From: Leptobrachium leishanense
Lineage: Eukaryota > Chordata > Amphibia > Anura > Megophryidae
NCBI GenBank assembly: GCA_009667805.1
Contig: CM019066.1
Coordinates: forward strand, 2,790,001-2,854,000
DNA: 64,000 nt
Direction: 5' to 3'
Shown: positions 11,521 through 22,697 of the stretch, one piece after another
How positions within the stretch are numbered: position 1 is the stretch's first letter
How the letters are laid out: each line of letters begins with the position of its first letter
Translations under genes and position numbers: made by a program
The notes under the pieces: model-generated
The model's input: the letters and a program-made list of their open reading frames with translations, nothing else
What the model was told of the DNA's origin: nothing
Database searches by the model: none

Positions 11521-11870
11521 GGCGCATCCATATCATTAGGTGTCTTGCTCAAGGACACTTGCTGGTGGTGTCTTCTGAGTGGGATCGGGTCGTCTTTCCA
11601 TGATTGTCGATAAGCGACCTGGTGGTTAGGTTGAACCCGTTTCGCATAAAGTCAAGACTTGCTTCTCCACAGTTGTATTGGAAGGAAGTGCTGAACGAGA
11701 TTTGACTTGTTTCTCCACGTTCGAAGAACAGTAACTGGACTTCACAGCCGATATTGTGTGTTAGCAAGTATGTACAGTTAGGTGTCTTGCCCAAGGACAC
11801 TTACTGGAGAGGTGCCCTGGCCGGGATTCGAACCGGAGTCTCCACGGTTAGAGCAGTGATGATACCTCTA
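11521..11870 (-). mobile_element. SINE-like repeat, portion right of the hAT insertion
   Basis: Continuation of 8305-8370. Read on the minus strand it contains GGTTCGAATCCCGGCCAGGG (about 11821-11840), a good match to the B box of a tRNA-type RNA polymerase III promoter, then AAGTGTCCTTGGGCAAGACA. I infer a tRNA-derived SINE or SINE-like head; an A box was not convincingly located. Confidence 0.65.
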
Positions 11871-12485
11871 TTCCTTCCAGCCGGTAGACCTATATTACCT
11901 TCCTGATTCTAAACCCATATGAAATCACTTAGAGCATCAGAGGTTGTGCAAGCTTATTGTACTTTGTGTATCTTATACTTAACATGGGAAGGGCAATCAT
12001 TAATTAGAGTTTTGCTAAGTAAGGTATTACAAAGTGCTAGCACTAATTACCGTCGGGACGCGCAGGGCAACACTTTAGCTACTCCTAAAAGCTGTTGCTA
12101 AATGATTCTGCATTTGCAAAATCATTTAGCACCCCCTAAACCCCTCCAATAAATCCCATACTTGTCTCTTATCCCACGGCGAGAGCGGTGGCCCGATCCG
12201 CCTCTTTTTGACACTGGGAGCAGAGTTAGACTGGAAACAAATAGTTCAGTTCAGGAGTTGATAGTCACGGAAGCGCTATCATGAGTATGCCAGAGGTTAG
12301 CACTGCCTTCCGGGACGAGGCGCTGAGACAGTGCCTGGCCCGGAAGATCGCGGTGATATGGGGATGCTACGGGTAAACCTGAAGGCACAGATTTTTCTGT
12401 TAGCGTCCCCATTTGAGCATGAAGAAGGGAATAGTGCCCTTAATGTTTCAAACTTAAAGTCAGATTTTGCACAGCCCTACAAAAC
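11871..12485. other. Unassigned spacer with one short hairpin
   Basis: GCTAAATGATT and AATCATTTAGC form a hairpin at about 12096-12131. The sequence TATACTTAACATGGGA near 11971 recurs as CTTAACATGGGACGCGCAAG near 32264. Otherwise nothing recognised. Confidence 0.45.
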
Positions 12486-12489
12486 TTAA

Positions 12490-12949
12490 AGGGACACGCT
12501 ACACAGTGAACAATAACTCTTATCTGTGTGGTTACACTGCTTTGAGCTCCCTGCTCCCTCTCCCCGTCTGAACATGGAGGGCTAATTCATGTATTCAAAT
12601 GCAGAGGCTTAGTCCTGCCCATAAACTCAGCTCAGGAAGCCCTCAGCTCAAATTTCAGTGCTTGGAGACCTTTTGGGGCCAGCCTTATCGAATGGTATTG
12701 AAGCCTTCCTGCATTGAGAGCTACTGGATTGGCTGGAGTGCCCCGCCCTATGTGGTCATGTGACATGCTGAGCTGGAACTATGTCATAACCTGCAGAGAT
12801 CAGAGGAAGACCACCGCTGGATTTTGGAGAGTTTTTAACAGAAACTAAAGAGTTAAAATGGGAGAGGTTAGTGTAGACTGGGCCAGGAAGTGGTTGATGT
12901 TTAATCCCTTTGCTTCCTGTCACTTCTGCTTTAACCCTATAATATCCCT
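12490..12949. mobile_element. TTAA-site (piggyBac-like) MITE
   Basis: Left end AGGGACACGCTAC, right end ATAATATCCCT, flanked by TTAA at 12486-12489 and 12950-12953. TTAA duplication with short AGGG termini fits piggyBac-like non-autonomous elements; Kolobok also uses TTAA. No coding sequence seen. Confidence 0.7.
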
Positions 12950-12953
12950 TTAA

Positions 12954-14158
12954 TTTACTAGTGGCCTCATTATTTATTTTAATCCGGTGTGTATAATTTG
13001 TAATTGATAAACCGTACTAGTTTTTGTCAGTTTTTCTTTAATTGAGTCTAGCATTTACTGGCACAGACGTGACTTACGGAATAGGCACACAGATATAGAC
13101 GTCTAGATTTCCATTTACAGTGTAGCGAGTCAGTCCTGAGTGTCTGTAAGCTTTCCGCGGCAGGGCACAAATAACATTTTGTCTCTGTCTATTGTCATGC
13201 CTGCCATTCTCCGTTACATTCTGTTTGTGTTAACGATAGTTTCCTGATGGTATAACCTTTGCTGCCTATACACGGATAGGTCTGCGAGGCAGAAAATGTA
13301 CGCATGGTCCCTATCAATGTTACATTGTGGGAAAATGCTCTGGTCCACATCAATACGGACGCGTGATCAGCACTGACGTCCTGCAAACACTGGCGGGACG
13401 TTTACTGGGATCCAGGGGTGTGTTATGCCGAGCATCTGTGTTGCTTGGTTTTAGACTATATAGTTTCTATGTTTGATTGCATTGCCGTGTTTGCTGTGAA
13501 GGTATGATGTGTCGTCCACGTACCTTCACAATGTATACAGTGTATATGCCTTGGCTGTTAGCCTGTGTAAGCCCTGAAACGAGGTGTCGGATAGTAGATT
13601 CACTTCTGGAGTGTTTCTCAATGTAACCACTAGTAACACAATTTTTATCCAAAATAGAAAAGTTAGAAAAAAAAGATATCTTGAAATTACACTCTAACAC
13701 CGTGACCATTTTATTTAAGTGATTTTGGTGAGCTGAGTGTCCCCTCCTCCCCTGGCTGTGACGACCTTCCAAACAGGAGGGCTTTCTTCTGCCCGGAAGG
13801 CTGTTAATCTCTCACGCTGGGTTTGCATGTTTATTGAGATGCACTGGACTGGGTGAGCGCATTGACAGCATGTGACAGCAGAACTGTCATTTCAGAAGAG
13901 TCCTGAGGGGGGAATGAAGACGAGCTTTAAAGGATAGTTTACATTGAAAACATGGGTGCCATGTTCCAACCCCCTCATTTCAGCATAAATTATCACTTTA
14001 ATATACTTAATAAATAAAAATCACAGTGAGAGGAAGACCTTAGATCAAACTTCTGACTTTTCCAGCAACATATTGACACATAATGTGTCTACCAGTCTAC
14101 CCATCGTGAATATACGAGTAAGTGGAGAAAGTATATAGGAATTCTTATAATGTTTCAG
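12954..14158. other. Unassigned, probably unique DNA
   Basis: No tandem repeat or paired termini seen. The minus-strand frames at 13195-13386 and 13467-13772 do not resemble a known family. Confidence 0.4.
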
Positions 14159-14159
14159 T

Positions 14160-14515
14160 AAATTCTGTTAATGAGTTAAGAGAACTATACATTATTAGCA
14201 GGTACATCCCATCCCAACCAATTCACTCTGCCAATGATCTGATGCTATTGGCTCCTCGTACCCGCACCCCCAACTCTCCCCTTCAGGACTTCTCCCGAGC
14301 TGCCCCCTTTCTGTAGAACTCCCTCCCCCACAACATCAGACTCTCCCCCTGTCTCCAGTCTTTCAAGAAGTCTCTGAAAACACATTACTTTAGAGAATCC
14401 TATAGGCTCACACCATGATCTCCCCACTGTAATTTCCTGCTCCTCTCCCCATTCAGCCCTCCTGCAACCCGCAACTTCACCTACCCTATTCACCCTCACC
14501 TACTGGGTCACCCTT
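14160..14515 (+). pseudogene. L2-type LINE ORF2 C-terminal relic
   Basis: A plus-strand translation gives ...APRTRTPNSPLQDFSRAAPF, then a stop, then NSLPHNIRLSPCLQSFKKSL, ending KTHYFRESY. The pattern RxP-x-WNSLP...LSP...SFKKxLKTHLF is the typical C-terminus of L2-clade LINE proteins and matches the relic at 46190-46330. The tryptophan codon before NSLP has become TAG. Only the last part of the protein is present, as expected for a 5'-truncated LINE. Confidence 0.8.
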
Positions 14516-14519
14516 CTGT

Positions 14520-14634
14520 AGCATACCCTCATCAATGGTGGCAATGGCATCAGTGATCCTCTGCTTTAGATTAGTGATGTCCCGTACCTTTGTTCCATAC
14601 ACCATATTTTTAACATAACCCCATAGAAAGAAGT
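14520..14634 (-). repeat. Inverted copy of the mariner-like 3' end
   Basis: The reverse complement of this block matches 14872-14970 (shared ACTTCTTTCTATGGGGTT and GGGACATCACTAATCTAAAG). It keeps about 20 bases that the plus-strand copy lost, coding for YVKNMVYGTK. See the neighbouring pseudogene. Confidence 0.85.
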
Positions 14635-14689
14635 CATTTTTTCTCTGGCGAGACATCAATTACTGCAAATGTTTACCTTGACCTTTTGA

Positions 14690-15060
14690 CTGAATACGAG
14701 GCACCACAACTACATGACCTTCAACCAACCATCATTTTCCAGCAAGATGCTGCACCACCACATTGGGGACTGCATGTTCGTGGGTTCCTAAATTAAACAT
14801 TTCCAGACCGGTGGATTGGAAGGGGTGGCCCAATTCCCTGGCCGCGTCGTTCACCAGATATCCCTCCCCTCCACTTCTTTCTATGGGGTTAAAGATATCG
14901 AACAAAGGTATGGGACATCACTAATCTAAAGCAGAGGATCACTGATGCCACCATTGATGAGGGTTTGCTACAGCCAACATGGCAAGAAATCGAGTAACGT
15001 CTTGATGTGCTTCGTGTAACTAATGGAGCCCATATAGAGATGTATTAAATGAGGCAAAAA
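14690..15060 (+). pseudogene. Tc1/mariner-superfamily-like DDE transposase relic
   Basis: In one frame from 14719: LQPTIIFQQDAAPPHWGLHV, RGFLN, stop, TFPDRWIGRGGP, then WPRRSPDI; further on a shifted frame gives FFLWG, VWDITNLKQRITDA and LRVTNGAHIE. The QQDxAPPH...RWIGRGGP...WPPRSPDLTP...FFLWG pattern belongs to a DDE transposase group related to mariner and common in arthropods. Stops, frameshifts and an internal deletion show it is dead. The last third is duplicated in inverted orientation just upstream. Confidence 0.75.
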
Positions 15061-16425
15061 AACCTTACATATATACGTCTCATTTTGTAATAATTTTCAC
15101 TTACCTGTCTTTTCATTTACCTTTGTAATTATGTTTTTGAAATTGTAGAGACATTGTATATATGTTTTCGGAATTTTTTCTTCTTCTAACAGACAGAATA
15201 GCAAAACAGCTGACATACCGCAGCCCATAAGACGCTTCGTATATCACCAAAGACGGAATGAAAGACAGTAAAAGATCTGACGATTTCTCAGAGCTGAGAC
15301 CCCATCCCTTCCCAGCTAACCCTGCTGCTGTCAGATCTGCACATGGTTATTATTTTTTATTTATTTAACTTTACACCAACGAGCCACCTCTTTTCTTTTA
15401 GTAAATGTTTATTCGTCAAAGCCAAAATCTTTGTTTCTTCAAAGACCGCAAGCATATGTATTTATACTGTATATTAGCATATCATCGCTCACTGTGCATG
15501 TGCAAACATGAGTTATGCCTTTTCTCAGTATAAACAATTAATTAGATTAATTAACTCTCAACACCTTGACTAATTAGCCAATATTTAATTGCGGAGAACG
15601 AGGGAGCAATACAATACAGTTTCTAAAAAGGAAGCATTCAAGGGAATGTTGGCAGCTTTCTTCTACTTAATGGTGCAGGCAGATAAATAATTATGTAAAG
15701 CTACCATTCTGCTATTTGTGACCACAAACTGAGGCCGTAGGATCCATGGAGCTCAGCAAAAGGCATTACATGGCCACTATCTGAGTGTACCCCACCAAAT
15801 GTCCAATTCTGATAAATTATTGGAAATTATATTATCGCTCAGAACAGATATTGATAATTTCCATAAATTAAAGGGACGCACCAGCTACTATAGCCTTTTA
15901 ACTTAATATAAATGATTATGGTGTCATTGGTTTCTCGACACTCCCCCCACTTAGTTGTCCCTAGTGCATGGCCCTAAAGCTTTTCAATAAGCTGCTGCTT
16001 GACAGCCTTCTGGGGTTTGGTTCAGTGGAACCAAAAATGATGTCAGCAGGCAATTGTGCACTAATATAATTTAAGGAGGAGTCGCTGCAATCACCTGATT
16101 CCTTAATGCTTCTTAATTCTACTGTAAAGCTTCTGATTGCCAGTATGCTAGTCCAAAACTGGATTTTGCAGTAAGAAATGTCGCCCAGCCAGTGGACTAC
16201 CGAGGAAGAGCATGGCAAGGGAGTTGGAAACCTAATGCCAATGCATTGTCTCCAACCACTTAAAGCTAGAGAGAACAAAAAGGAGGACTTATTTATACTC
16301 TGCACCAAACAATATCCATTTTGGGGCAAAAAAAGGAAAAATGGTGTAACAGCAGAAAATATGTTTCACAATTGATAATAGTACCATTGCTTGATGCTGA
16401 ATTCATTGTATTTTTGTCAAACAAC
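15061..16425. other. Unassigned, probably unique DNA
   Basis: AT-rich, without tandem repeats or paired termini that I could see. The minus-strand frame 15961-16329 (122 codons) matches nothing known to me and lacks context; I do not call it. Confidence 0.4.
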
Positions 16426-16429
16426 AGTA

Positions 16430-17286
16430 CTACTGTTGTCACTTCAAATAATGGTACTACTGTTGTCACTTCCAACAATGGTACTGCTGTTGTCACTTCA
16501 AACAATGGTACTACTGTTGTCACTGCGAACAATGGTACTGCTGTTGTCACTGTCAAACAATGGTACTACTGTTGTCACGTCAAACAATGGTACTATTGTT
16601 CTCACTTCCAACAATGGTACTACCGTTGTAAACTACAAACAATGATACTACTGTTGTAAACTGCAAACAATGGTACTGCTGTTGTCACTTCAAACAATGG
16701 TACTACTGTTGTAACTGCAAACATGGTACTACCGTTTTCACTTCAAACAATGGTACTACTGTTGTAACTGCAAACATGGTACTACCGTTTTCACTGCAAA
16801 CAATGGTACTACTGTTGTTACTTCAAACAATGTTAGTACTGTTGTGACTGCAGTGGTGCTACTGTTTCCACTTCAAACAATGATACTACTGTTGTCACTT
16901 CAAACAATGGTACTACTGTTGTCACTGCAAACAATGGTACTACTGTTGTCACTTCAAACAATGGTACTACTGTTGTAACTGCAAACATGGTACTACCGTT
17001 TTCCCTGCAAACAATGGTACTACTGTTGTTACTTCAAACAATGTTAGTACTGTTGTGACTGCAGTGGTGCTACTGTTTCCACTTCAAACAATGATACTAC
17101 TGTTGTCACTTCAAACAATGGTACTACTGTTGTCACTGCAAACAATGGTACTACTGTTGTTACTTCAAACAATGTTAGTACTGTTGTCACTGCAGTGGTT
17201 TCCACTTCAAACAATGATACTACTGTTGTCACTGCAAACAATGGTACTACTGTTGTCACTTCAATCAACGGTACTACCATTGTTTG
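16430..17286. repeat. 27-bp minisatellite, about 31 units
   Basis: Unit of 27 bp containing AATGGTACTACTGTTGTCAC then TTCAAAC, with frequent TGCAAAC and TCCAAC variants. A larger segment containing the unusual TTAGTACTGTTGTGACTGCA and TGGTGCTACTGTTTCC recurs around 16827, 17042 and (shortened) 17172, indicating higher-order duplication. Reading frames here (Thr/Val/Asn or Leu-rich) are artefacts of a unit divisible by three. Confidence 0.96.
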
Positions 17287-17632
17287 AATAGCAGAACATC
17301 ATAGGTTTCAGGGCATTTTCACTTTTTTTCTTACACCTTACCTCACATTCAGAATATATCTTGCTTTCTTCATTGCCATCACCACTTGGATGCTGCCTAA
17401 TTTCTTGCGAATGGAGACAGATAAAACTGAATCAACCTTTCTTCCTTGTACCATTTTTCAATTAGCATGGTCTTCCACAACTGATTAAGCAATAATTGCT
17501 TCATAGAGGCAGTGTTAAAAAGCTTATCGGCCACCAATCAGGATCTTATTAGTTTAAATATATGGGAAATGGGCTGAAAGTCACATCAGAAGGAAATAAA
17601 TATTTGCACTCTAGATAAAGGGCTTGGAGAGT
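17287..17632. other. Unassigned spacer
   Basis: Nothing recognised between the minisatellite and the TTAA-site element. Confidence 0.4.
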
Positions 17633-17636
17633 TTAA

Positions 17637-18083
17637 CTCCTTCACTACTGATATTGAGATATCTCGGGCTTCAAAGGCACCATCCGGTGCCTGATATTGA
17701 GATATCTCGATATGCTGATCTGTAGCCCAAAAGAAAATGAAATTAGTTTGCTGCAAACAAATTTTGTTAGCCTTTGGGCTGCAGAAGGTGCCCCTAGAGT
17801 TTTAGCCCTGTGAGCATAATGCCCAAAGAACTAAAGCTGTAAATCAGCTGATGATTGCTCTGAAATATCGGGCTTTCAGCAGCCGATGCAGGGGAAAAAA
17901 AATAATAGACCTGTAGCTCAAACCTCTGTAACTCAATTTGACAGTAGATGACGCCACCTACTGGCCAAAAATAGGTTATTTACAGTAATAATTATTTATT
18001 ACTGAATAATAAAAAAAATATTTTACAAAAAAACACTGGTTTTTGACAACGTTTTCTTTGGAAATCACTTGGTAGTGAAGGGG
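17637..18083. mobile_element. TTAA-site MITE, CTCCTTCACTAC ends
   Basis: Left end CTCCTTCACTACTGATAT and right end CTTGGTAGTGAAGGGG are inverted over about 12 bp, flanked by TTAA at 17633-17636 and 18084-18087. Inside, GATATTGAGATATCTCG occurs twice near the left end (about 17650 and 17692). piggyBac-like by its target site; no coding capacity. Confidence 0.75.
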
Positions 18084-18087
18084 TTAA

Positions 18088-19008
18088 GAAACACCCAGGC
18101 AAAAATAGTGACAAGCCCGAAATATTTTTGTTCTAAATATTGAAGAAATGGAACTTCATTTGGCAACAAATTATTGTTTATCGTACAACAAGTCAGATTT
18201 CCTGCAAGTTTCCAAGAGTTAGGGGAATCCGTGAGGTTTATAGAAAAGAAAGTGCTGGTTGTGTAGAACTGACAAGGGAATTGAATGACAGAATTGGAAA
18301 GCTAGCTGAGCCGGAGAATATCTTCAGTTCCACATTTTCAGCCCAAAATTTGCAATTCCCTTGTCAATTCTTCATGCTGAACCCAATAGGAATCTATAAT
18401 ACAAGTGCAATTTGTTCTGGGTAGAGTATTGCAAAATATTGCAAGTAAATTGTCATATTACATATGACTAGTTGAAAATAATGGTTATTATATATTAAAT
18501 AATTACCAATCAATCTTATTTGCTGTTCTCGTCCTTCTGTGCCAGGAAACTGACTTGATACTGTTTTTTTAAAAAAAATGTTACATTGTGATATCTCTAA
18601 GAAAAGTAAAAAAAAATAAAAAAAATTGTGCCGATCTCTTCGGTGCATCCGACTGTATATTATTTCATAAGAAAAGTATTGTAAAAAAGTAATGTGTGAT
18701 CGAATTTGTCATTAAAGGAACACTCTACTACAAAATGTCCCCTCCCCTTTTTCTCCTGTAAATAATTGACAGCATCTTATCAATAATTTTTTTTAAATTT
18801 AAGTTGTAAATGCTCCCCTTTTCTACCCCGATGATGGTCCGCTCTTCTTCTTCAGCTCAGGGCTTCTGAAATGCGTACAGCCCTGCAGCTACAAAAATCA
18901 CGTATCTTGTGGAACCTGTGTACTTTCTTACGCAAATTGCAAAATGCCTTGGCAGAAGGATGGATTGGTGTGGAGCAGCGGTTCCCAACAACGGTCCTCA
19001 AGTACCCC
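18088..19008. other. Unassigned spacer
   Basis: Contains ATTAAAGGAACACTCTACTA at about 18712, a fragment resembling one terminus of TTAA-site elements, and GACAAGGGAATTG/CAATTCCCTTGTC as a short inverted pair (18268, 18353). Otherwise nothing. Confidence 0.4.
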
Positions 19009-19278
19009 TAATGCTAATGTCAGACGAATGCAGTCTGAGCGCATTCTGCATGCGTTCATAACAGATGGACGTACTGACGGAAGATACTGTAGACATCACA
19101 CGGTCCATGTTTTTTGACGGACGTAGAAAAAAAAGGGAAATATGGGAAATAAAATTAATTAAAATTAAATGACAGGTACAGTCAGCCAGACCAAAAAAAC
19201 TTCTGAGCGTCAACGTGATGGACGTCGCAAATGCGCTGCATCTGACGTCGCGTCATCACACACACAGGCCGCTACGCG

Positions 19279-20299
19279 CAGTGGCGTAGCGTGGGCGGGG
19301 CAGGGGGGGCCGTGGCGCCGGGCGCAGTTTTGTTAGGGGCGCATAATTTCTTTTGAAATTATGCGCCCCTAAAACTTGTGGCCCGACTGATCCGCCGGGC
19401 CCTCGGGCGCCGCCCAAGGGCCCGCGGGTTGAGGGGACCCAGATGCCGGGCAGCGGGAGTGCCTGCCCGGTCCTAAACAGTGAGTCTGTCCTGTTGAAGG
19501 GGATGCGGCTGCGTGCAGGCGCAGGTCACGTGGTCCGTCTAATCAGGTGGTACTGAGTCTCTGTGCCACCTGACTGGCCGGACCGCGTGACCTGCGCACG
19601 CAGCCGCATCCCCTTCAACAGGACGGACTCGCACGCTGTTCAGGACCGGGCAGGCCCTCCCGCTGCCTGGCATCTGGGCCCCCTCAACCCCTGCTGGATC
19701 CGGAGCTGGGGCAATATCCAGGTGAGAGCTGGGGCATATCCATGAGCTGGGGCAAATCCATGAGCTGGGGCAAATCCATGTGCTGGGGGGCAAATCCATG
19801 AGCTGGGGCATATCCATGAGCTGGGGCATATCCATGAGCTGGGGGCAAATCCATGTGCTGGGGCAAATCCATGAGCTGGGGCAAATCCATGAGCTGGGGC
19901 AAATCCATGTGCTGGGGCAAATCCATGTGCTGGGGCAAATCCATGGGCTGGGGCAAATCCATGTGCTGGGGCAAATCCATGAGCTGGGGCATATCCATGA
20001 GCTGGGGCAAATCCACGTGCTGCGGCAAATCCATGAACTGGGGCATATCCATGAGCTGGGGCATATCCATGAGCTGGGGCAAATCCATGAGCTGGGGCAA
20101 ATCCATGTGTGAGCTGGGGCAAATCCATGTGTGAGCTGGGGCAATATTCATGTGTGAGCTGGCTGGGGCAAATCCATGTGTGAGCTGGGGCAATATTCAT
20201 GTGAGAGCTGGGGCAATATCGATAACGTGTCCACAGGTTGGGGGGGAGCGCACAATTCTTGGCTGGCCCCGGGAGCTGACAACCCACGCTACGCCACTG
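19279..20299. mobile_element. hAT-like element carrying a minisatellite
   Basis: Ends CAGTGGCGTAGCGTGGG and CCCACGCTACGCCACTG are perfect 17-bp inverted repeats. The octamer GCTACGCG flanks it exactly (19271-19278, 20300-20307). CAGTGGCGTA ends and an 8-bp duplication are classic for hAT. The interior has a GC-rich left part and a minisatellite at about 19700-20225; no transposase. Confidence 0.95.
19700..20225. repeat. Minisatellite, unit GAGCTGGGGCAAATCCAT
   Basis: About 27 units of roughly 18 bp, GAGCTGGGGCAAATCCAT with GAG/GTG and AAAT/ATAT variants; right-hand units are longer (GTGTGAG inserted). Lies wholly inside the hAT-like element. The same core recurs in the arrays near 28.5, 33.1 and 59.2 kb. 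Confidence 0.97.
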
Positions 20300-21280
20300 G
20301 CTACGCGGACGCGGCGCACTTTGGGCATCCAACGTAGCGCTTTTACGTCGAGGCCTAAATGACGTCCGTTGCCACCTGCGTGGTGCATGAGTACTTCAGT
20401 GCACATGTACTTCATGTGTTGGTCTCTATTGATCACAAATCGATGGACATTAAACTGGGCGGCGACACGGACGTGATAACTGCATTCGTCTGACGCAAGG
20501 CTACGAGGCCAGTTTTGCAGATCTCTGAAGCACAGCACAGGTGATATGATTTGCTGCTCAGTGATTGTAGGATTGCATTTCCCCAAGGTGATCCTTAAAA
20601 CCTGTCCTGTTAGGGGTCCTGAGTAGGGATGAGCCGAACATACCCCGAGTTCGGTTCGAGCCGTAACTTCCCATTTGTTCGAGTCCGAACCCGAACCCGA
20701 ACCCCCATGCAAGTCAATGGGGCTGAAAATTCGGTTTTTTAGAGTGCCCTCCAAGAGGGCATATATGCTACATATTTGCCATAAAAGGTGTATGGGGGTC
20801 CGGGTAGTGCCCTGGGGGACAGGAAACAAGGACAAAAAGTTTTAAAAAAAAGTTTTTAAAGGGACAGTGAGTTTTCCATGAAATAAGGGTTAAAAATAAA
20901 AATGAAAAATTCCTTAAAATATCGTGCCTAAGAGGTCCCCATAACCTGCCCATGAAGTGGCGGATTTCTAGGATGTATAGAAATATGTTAAAACCAAAAA
21001 ATGACATTTCAAATGACGGTAAATGCTTTTCCTTTAATCTATCCATAAACAACTGCTTGGGGCGGCAGTCTGTATGAAAAGAGGAGACATTTTCGGACAC
21101 GCAGAAAAAGTTTACTGATTTTTTGGCGGTGAAAAGCAGGAGAATGGAAACTTCTAGACCAAAAAGCCGATTTGGAAAGTGAGATAAATGGGAGAATTTT
21201 TCTGGTTCGGGTATTTTGACCTAGAATTTTCCATTCTCCAGTCATTCTCCTGAGTTTCACCTTTCTCTGAATAACCCTGT

Positions 21281-22061
21281 CAGGGTTATTCAGAGAGCGG
21301 TGTAGAGCAGGAGAATGACTGGAGAATGGAAAATTCTAGGTCAAAATACCCGAACCAGAAAAATTCTCCCATTTAGGCTATGGTCAGACTAGCGAATTTT
21401 TAACGTGCGTTTAAGCGCACTTAATCACGGCCACACTAGCAGCAAATGACGGGCAATGACGGCCAATATACGAAGTACGGTCACACGAAAGTCCGGCTGC
21501 GCAACGCAAGTGGAAAATGAACGCATTTTTTCGAGAACGCAGAACCGCTAGTACGGACGTACAGAGTGCGCTGCGTCCACTAGCGGCGTGTGTGCGTGAT
21601 TTGGAGACGTCAGACCCTGCTCATGTCCGGCCAACATAACGTCCAGACACCCAAAGTTTCCTGGTTTGGATCCGTAAAAAATCACGCAGAAAAATGCGCA
21701 TCGTATGACCGTTTTCACGCAATCCGTGAAAAAATACGGCAATGCGTTCAAACACACTTTTTGACGGTCGCTGTGAAAAATGCGTTAGTCTGACCCTAGC
21801 CTTATCTCACTTTCCAAATCGGCTATTTGGTCCAGATTGTTCTCTTTTCCTGCCATTCTCCTGGTTTTCACCTTTCTCTGAACAACCCTGAGAGAGAGGT
21901 GAAAGCCAGGAGAACTGGCAAGAGAAGAGAACAATCTAGACCAAATAGCCGATTTGGAAAGTGAGATAAATGGGAGAATTTTTCTGGTTTGGCTATTTTG
22001 ACCTAGAATTTTCACTTCTCCAGTTATTCTCCTGCTTTTCACCGCTCTCTGAATAACCCTG
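21281..22061. mobile_element. CAGGGTTATTC-family cluster nested in the hAT-like element
   Basis: A copy begins CAGGGTTATTCAGAGAGCGG at 21281 and ends GAACAACCCTG at 21892; a second, lacking its left terminus, runs 21893-22061. A further right half (21128-21279, ending AATAACCCTG) abuts the left side in opposite orientation with one T between. Joined or tandem insertions of the same family, all sharing GCCGATTTGGAAAGTGAGAT and CCTAGAATTTTC. Confidence 0.8.
21376..21801. mobile_element. Harbinger-like MITE, copy 2
   Basis: 426 bp, ends GGCTATGGTCAGACTAGCG and GTTAGTCTGACCCTAGCC, flanked by TTA at 21373-21375 and 21802-21804. Sister copies of the host sequence (for example 21176-21200 and 21956-21982) read GAGATAAATGGGAG with a single TAA, giving an empty site in the same window. 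Nearly the same element is at 37582-38008. Confidence 0.93.
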
Positions 22062-22697
22062 TGAATGTTTAATCCCGAGGTGAAAAATAACATTGCTTTA
22101 GATTTTTTTCAAACACCAGTTAAATGCAGCATATTAGGATGTTTTAGGGAAATTAATTCTCAAATCTCAATCAGAAACAGACACCAGACACCACCCCACC
22201 CTCAGTATATTGTACAATGTATCAAATTGATTACCAGACTAAAAACACCTGGTGTTATGCCCGTTTGTGAACAGAGGTCATTTAGAGTTGATAATCTTTC
22301 CACGTACACATTAGTTTTTAATTCAATATCTAATAAACCGTTGCTTATAATATTCTGCAGTAAAGAGTCTCTTTATTTCTAGATTTTTTTGTATTTTTTT
22401 AAGCATTTTCTAAACTTTTTTCAAAATTTCTTTTCTTTTTTTCGAACCCGAACCGAACACACCCAAAAAGTTCGAAATTCGCAAACTTTTGAACCGCCAA
22501 AGTTCGGGTCGAACTCCGAACCGTCTGAACCCGAACAGCTCATCCCTAGTCCTGAGGACCAGGGTTGGGAAACAGTGGTGTATAGTGTCCCTTTAACAAT
22601 TAAAAAATGCCCTTTATCACTTCCCAGTACTATAGCTGGTGGACTGACTGAGTGCTGACAGAGTGCTGACTGAGTGCTGCGCATGTGTTGAAAGAAA

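Larger units (their letters stand above)
19012..20501. mobile_element. Diverged Harbinger-like MITE, interrupted by a hAT-like element
   Basis: Outer ends TGCTAATGTCAGACGAATGC and GCATTCGTCTGACGCAAGGC resemble the 390-838 MITE, and the last segment ACACGGACGTGATAACTGC is shared. The flanks are TAA (19009-19011) and TAC, so the duplication is imperfect. The middle is occupied by the hAT-like insertion 19279-20299. The MITE itself is about 460 bp without the insert. Confidence 0.75.
20624..22548. mobile_element. hAT-like element with TAGGGATGAGC ends, copy 1
   Basis: Left end TAGGGATGAGCCGAACA, right end GAACAGCTCATCCCTA; flanking octamer GTCCTGAG is exact (20616-20623 and 22549-22556). Just inside both ends are long runs of GAACCCGAAC words. 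Internal blocks (AGGGACAGTGAGTTTTCCAT, CCATAAACAACTGCTTGGGG) are shared with the inverted copy at 36012-38585. Contains CAGGGTTATTC-family sequence and, inside that, a Harbinger-like MITE. No transposase found. Confidence 0.92.

Noticed and set aside
11815..11890. Functional tRNA gene on the minus strand (GGTTCGAATCC present)
   Set aside because: The rest of the cloverleaf, including a clear A box and acceptor pairing, could not be found; it fits a SINE head better.
15961..16329. 122-codon minus-strand frame as a host gene
   Set aside because: No recognisable domain, no splice or start context, and a length expected by chance in 64 kb.
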